Origin: REEB509 sp049314555
Lineage (GTDB): Bacteria > Pseudomonadota > Alphaproteobacteria > Caulobacterales > Aquidulcibacteraceae
Direction: 5' to 3'
NCBI GenBank assembly: GCA_049314555.1
Contig: JBMOEW010000001.1
Span: 85,253-149,252 of the forward strand
Length of the DNA stretch: 64,000 bases
Shown: in pieces, positions 61,905-64,000 of the stretch
Layout: every line of letters begins with the position of its first letter
Position numbering within the stretch: position 1 is the stretch's first letter
Position numbers and translations under genes: made by a program
The notes under the pieces: generated by a model
Database searches by the model: none
Told to the model about the DNA's origin: nothing
Seen by the model: only the letters and a program-made list of their open reading frames with translations

Positions 61905-61938
61905 AAAGCCTCGCTGGCCTTTATCCAAATCCGGAGCA

Positions 61939-61978
61939 TGTGGGGCGGCGCTGAAACACGTCCGTGTTGCCCCCCACA
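61939..61978. repeat. nested inverted repeat downstream of the H1-like gene
   Basis: TGTGGGG (61939-61945) pairs with CCCCACA (61972-61978), enclosing AACACG (61955-61960) and CGTGTT (61963-61968). This is a second folded element in the 253-base gap between the H1-like gene and the small membrane protein. The rest of that gap shows no gene. Confidence 0.45.
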
Positions 61979-62113
61979 GGCCCCGCCAGGTTTGTCGCCT
62001 GTTTGGCCTCGTCTGTTTTGCGAACCTGCCTTGCCCGTTGTTTTTGCGGTGGCGTTTTGCTCTAAAGCCCCCTGAGCCCAGGTTTGCGGTTCCAAGCGTC
62101 GCTGTGAGACGTT

Positions 62114-62404
62114 ATGTCGATGGACAGCCTTTCCACATTTCTTGTGATCGCTTCGTTGGCGGGCCCGGCGGCGCTTGTGGCCGGGGCGCTGGTGCATCTT
62201 GTGGCAGAGCGGCAGCGCCGCCAGATGCGTCAGGAAGCCTATTGGGCGCGGGGCGGCGAGCATCTCAACACAGACACGTTTGAAGCGCTCAAACGCACGC
62301 CTTCCTGGCAACGCTCCGGCCGGTTGGCGCTGCTGGGCATCGGGCTGATTGTGTTCGGGGCGGTTTTGGTGCTCATTGATCTGACGATTTTCCTGGCGCG
62401 CTAA
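62114..62404 (+). CDS. small two-TM protein
   Basis: This 96-residue protein has a hydrophobic N-terminal helix (TFLVIASLAGPAALVAGALVHLV), a charged loop (ERQRRQMRQEAYWARGGEH) and a C-terminal helix (LALLGIGLIVFGAVLVLIDLTIFL). Both ends should lie on the same side. Start is ATG 62114 or 62120. It precedes the M48 protease by 76 bases. Function unknown. Confidence 0.6.
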   Translation: MSMDSLSTFLVIASLAGPAALVAGALVHLVAERQRRQMRQEAYWARGGEHLNTDTFEALKRTPSWQRSGRLALLGIGLIVFGAVLVLIDLTIFLAR

Positions 62405-62480
62405 ACAGGCGTGGTCGGATTGACGGCGCGACGGTTTTTGTGCCTCCCTCATGATCGGTCAATTTGATGAGGGGGCGGAT

Positions 62481-63728
62481 ATGTCGCCAGAACAAGCTGC
62501 GCAGGCCTGGATCGATACGATGGGGCCAGAGGCTTTTGCGCGCTCCAACAGCTACTTTGAAGGCGGATACTGGCTTATTCTGATTGGGTGGGCCGTGACG
62601 GTGGAGGCGTGCGCGCTGTTGATCTGGACGCGTGCACTGCCGAAACTTCGCGACCTGGTAGAGACGCGGCTCAAGAATGGCTTTTTGATCGCCTGCGTGT
62701 GCGTGTTTGCGTTTACCATTGCCATCACGATTTTGACGTTTCCGTTCGATCTGTATGCGGGCTTTTACCGCGAGCACATGTTTGGCCTTGCGACGCAGTC
62801 CTTGCCCGATTGGCTTGGCGAATATGCGATGAGCTTTGCGATCAATCTGGTGATCACCACGCTTGCGGTCGCGGGTTTGTATATGATCGTGAAGCAGGCC
62901 CCTAACACCTGGTGGATTTGGGGAGCGGGGGTCACCGGGTTTTTCATGGCGGTGATGATTGCGTTGGCGCCGGTGTTTATTGAGCCGCTGTTCAATACCT
63001 ATACGTCGATGGCGGAGGGGCCGCTGAAAGCCGACATCGTGCAGATGGCGCAGGCCAATGGTGTGCCGGCCACGGATGTTTTTGAGTATGACGAAAGCCG
63101 CCAATCCAATCGCGTGACTGCCAATGTTGCCGGCCTGTTTGGCACCACCCGGATCGCGCTGGCGGACAATCTGCTAACGCGAGTTTCGCCGGAAGGGGTG
63201 CGGATGGTGATGGCGCACGAGATTGGCCATTACGTGCTGGGGCACATCGTTTCGTTGCTGGTGTTCATCTTGGGTGTTGTGGCGATCGTGTTTGCCGCGC
63301 TTGGGGCGATCATGAAGCGCCTGGTGGGCGGGGGGCGCTGGGGGATACGGGCGATTTGGGACCCTGCGGGGCTGCCGCTGGTGGTGGCGGTGGCAACAAC
63401 GCTGATGACGTTGGCAACGCCGGTGATGAACAACATCACGCGGTTCCACGAACATCAGGCTGACATCTATGGCATCAACACGTCACGGGAGCCTGACGGG
63501 TTTGCGGAGACCGCCTTACTGTTGGGTGAGTACCGGAAGATGCAGCCGAGTGCGCTGGAGCGCGCGCTGTTTTACACCCATCCGAGTGGCTATGATCGCA
63601 TCTTGATGGCGATGCGGTGGAAGAAGTTTGAGATGGAAGCGGGCCGGTTGCCGGTTTCGCCGCTGGGGCCGCCGCCGGGATATCGACCGGACTATGTGAG
63701 CCTACCGCAAGCCGCGCCGGCCCCTTAA
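62481..63728 (+). CDS. M48 family metallopeptidase (Ste24/CAAX protease-like)
   Basis: This 415-residue integral membrane zinc protease has several helices and the catalytic HEIGHYVLGH (HExxH) near residue 245; the third ligand is expected in the downstream FHEHQADIYG (Glu..AD) segment. The N-terminal FEGGYWLILIGW and the ANGVPATDVFEYDESRQSNRVTANVAG block (given in part) mark the Ste24-like branch. The ATG at 62481 has GAGGGGG 5-6 bases upstream and is preferred to 62451. It probably degrades or processes membrane proteins. Confidence 0.92.
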   Translation: MSPEQAAQAWIDTMGPEAFARSNSYFEGGYWLILIGWAVTVEACALLIWTRALPKLRDLVETRLKNGFLIACVCVFAFTIAITILTFPFDLYAGFYREHMFGLATQSLPDWLGEYAMSFAINLVITTLAVAGLYMIVKQAPNTWWIWGAGVTGFFMAVMIALAPVFIEPLFNTYTSMAEGPLKADIVQMAQANGVPATDVFEYDESRQSNRVTANVAGLFGTTRIALADNLLTRVSPEGVRMVMAHEIGHYVLGHIVSLLVFILGVVAIVFAALGAIMKRLVGGGRWGIRAIWDPAGLPLVVAVATTLMTLATPVMNNITRFHEHQADIYGINTSREPDGFAETALLLGEYRKMQPSALERALFYTHPSGYDRILMAMRWKKFEMEAGRLPVSPLGPPPGYRPDYVSLPQAAPAP

Positions 63729-63816
63729 GGCGTTGTTGGGTCTGGCGGAGCGGGCCTACGCCTGTGCCACCAACACCAAGGGCCGCATCGGCCTTGGCCG
63801 TGCGGAGTAAATCGGG

Positions 63817-63984
63817 GAGCGGCGGTGGCCGGGCTGATCTGGCGTTGCCGTTTGTTTGGTTCGGGATGGTTTCTGGGTTCGATCTTCCCAGCCACCGCCG
63901 CTCGGTTTGCCTGCCTGGCGCACGTTTTGGCAGACTCTCCAACGGCCCCTTTCGCACGGGGGCTTACCCTCGATGTGGTCTGCC
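63817..63984. other. strongly folded non-coding region, unassigned candidate structured RNA
   Basis: After the M48 gene no coding frame has protein character. Perfect 13-base arms GAGCGGCGGTGGC (63817-63829) and GCCACCGCCGCTC (63891-63903) are extended inward by GGG/CCC (63831-63833 with 63887-63889) and GATC/GATC (63836-63839 with 63881-63884). A second element pairs GGCAGAC (63929-63935) with GTCTGCC (63978-63984) around an inner GCCCC/GGGGC hairpin (63945-63963). Strand and family are unknown. I could not match it to RNase P, tmRNA, 5S or SRP RNA. The remainder of 63729-64000 shows nothing else. Confidence 0.45.
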
Positions 63985-64000
63985 TACGGACCGCTTCGTC

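Noticed and set aside
61376..62452. 358-residue minus-strand frame opposite the H1-like gene
   Set aside because: Reflects the Lys/Ala repeat read in antisense (SQ/PS-rich noise).
63860..63903. tRNA T-arm-like and 5S-rRNA-like words (TTCGATC, GGTTCGGGATGG)
   Set aside because: No acceptor stem, anticodon arm or 5S loop E pattern could be completed on either strand.
63475..63957. 160-residue minus-strand frame at the window end
   Set aside because: Overlaps the M48 gene and the folded region; composition is unlike a protein.

Overview
The window looks like chromosomal DNA of a GC-rich alphaproteobacterium. Signs of this are the mesaconyl-CoA hydratase of the ethylmalonyl-CoA pathway, an ornithine decarboxylase with a long structured leader followed by a deoxyhypusine-synthase-like gene, ECF42 regulation, fabA-fabB, short-type PutA, and the MoxR/DUF58/DUF4159 cluster. 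A Caulobacterales/Hyphomonadales-like lineage is my best guess; I cannot assign a genus. I found no tRNA or rRNA gene, no transposase and no CRISPR array. Genes are tightly packed, and many neighbours overlap by 1-14 bases (ATGA, GTGA or TGATG junctions), which indicates translationally coupled operons.

Layout. 1-9.3 kb: the end of an enoyl-CoA-hydratase-family gene, unsaturated fatty acid synthesis (fabA-fabB), an SH3 exported protein, ferredoxin-NADP reductase, mesaconyl-CoA hydratase, a DUF885 exported hydrolase, and sdhCDA without sdhB. 9.4-15.4 kb: an LD-carboxypeptidase divergent from an operon of a Mur ligase, KDPGal aldolase, a GH42 beta-galactosidase and an SDR reductase. 15.4-18.4 kb: a DGPF/YCII protein with an ECF42 sigma factor, then an L-2-hydroxyglutarate-oxidase-like enzyme. 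18.4-21.5 kb: a polyamine unit (ODC, then DHS-like) behind a roughly 350-base structured leader. 21.4-24.6 kb: pstSCA downstream of a four-unit Pho box, without pstB or phoU. 24.6-28.2 kb: an ABC exporter and a GT4 glycosyltransferase. 28.2-34 kb: PutA, small membrane proteins, a serine hydrolase and a GNAT acetyltransferase.

34-40.6 kb: a four-gene MoxR-DUF58-DUF4159 envelope module. 40.7-45 kb: DUF1285, NUDIX CoA pyrophosphatase, DUF6111, CCA-adding enzyme, threonine aldolase and a DCC protein. 45-49 kb: isocitrate dehydrogenase divergent from a LysR regulator, and a second ABC-2 exporter. 49-53.6 kb: the helicase and exonuclease of the ligase-associated DNA damage response set, without its ligase, and a two-TM protein. 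53.6-60.6 kb: XerD and two envelope proteins divergent from aroK-aroB-corC and a flavoprotein. 60.7-64 kb: AlkB, a histone-H1-like Lys/Ala/Pro protein, a small membrane protein, an M48 protease and a strongly folded region with no assigned gene.

The most interesting non-coding signals are the ODC leader, which carries a duplicated motif and a GNRA-capped hairpin; the unassigned structured region at 63.8-64.0 kb; a palindromic intergenic repeat where sdhB would be expected; and a 33-codon Trp-rich ORF with a complete Shine-Dalgarno sequence.
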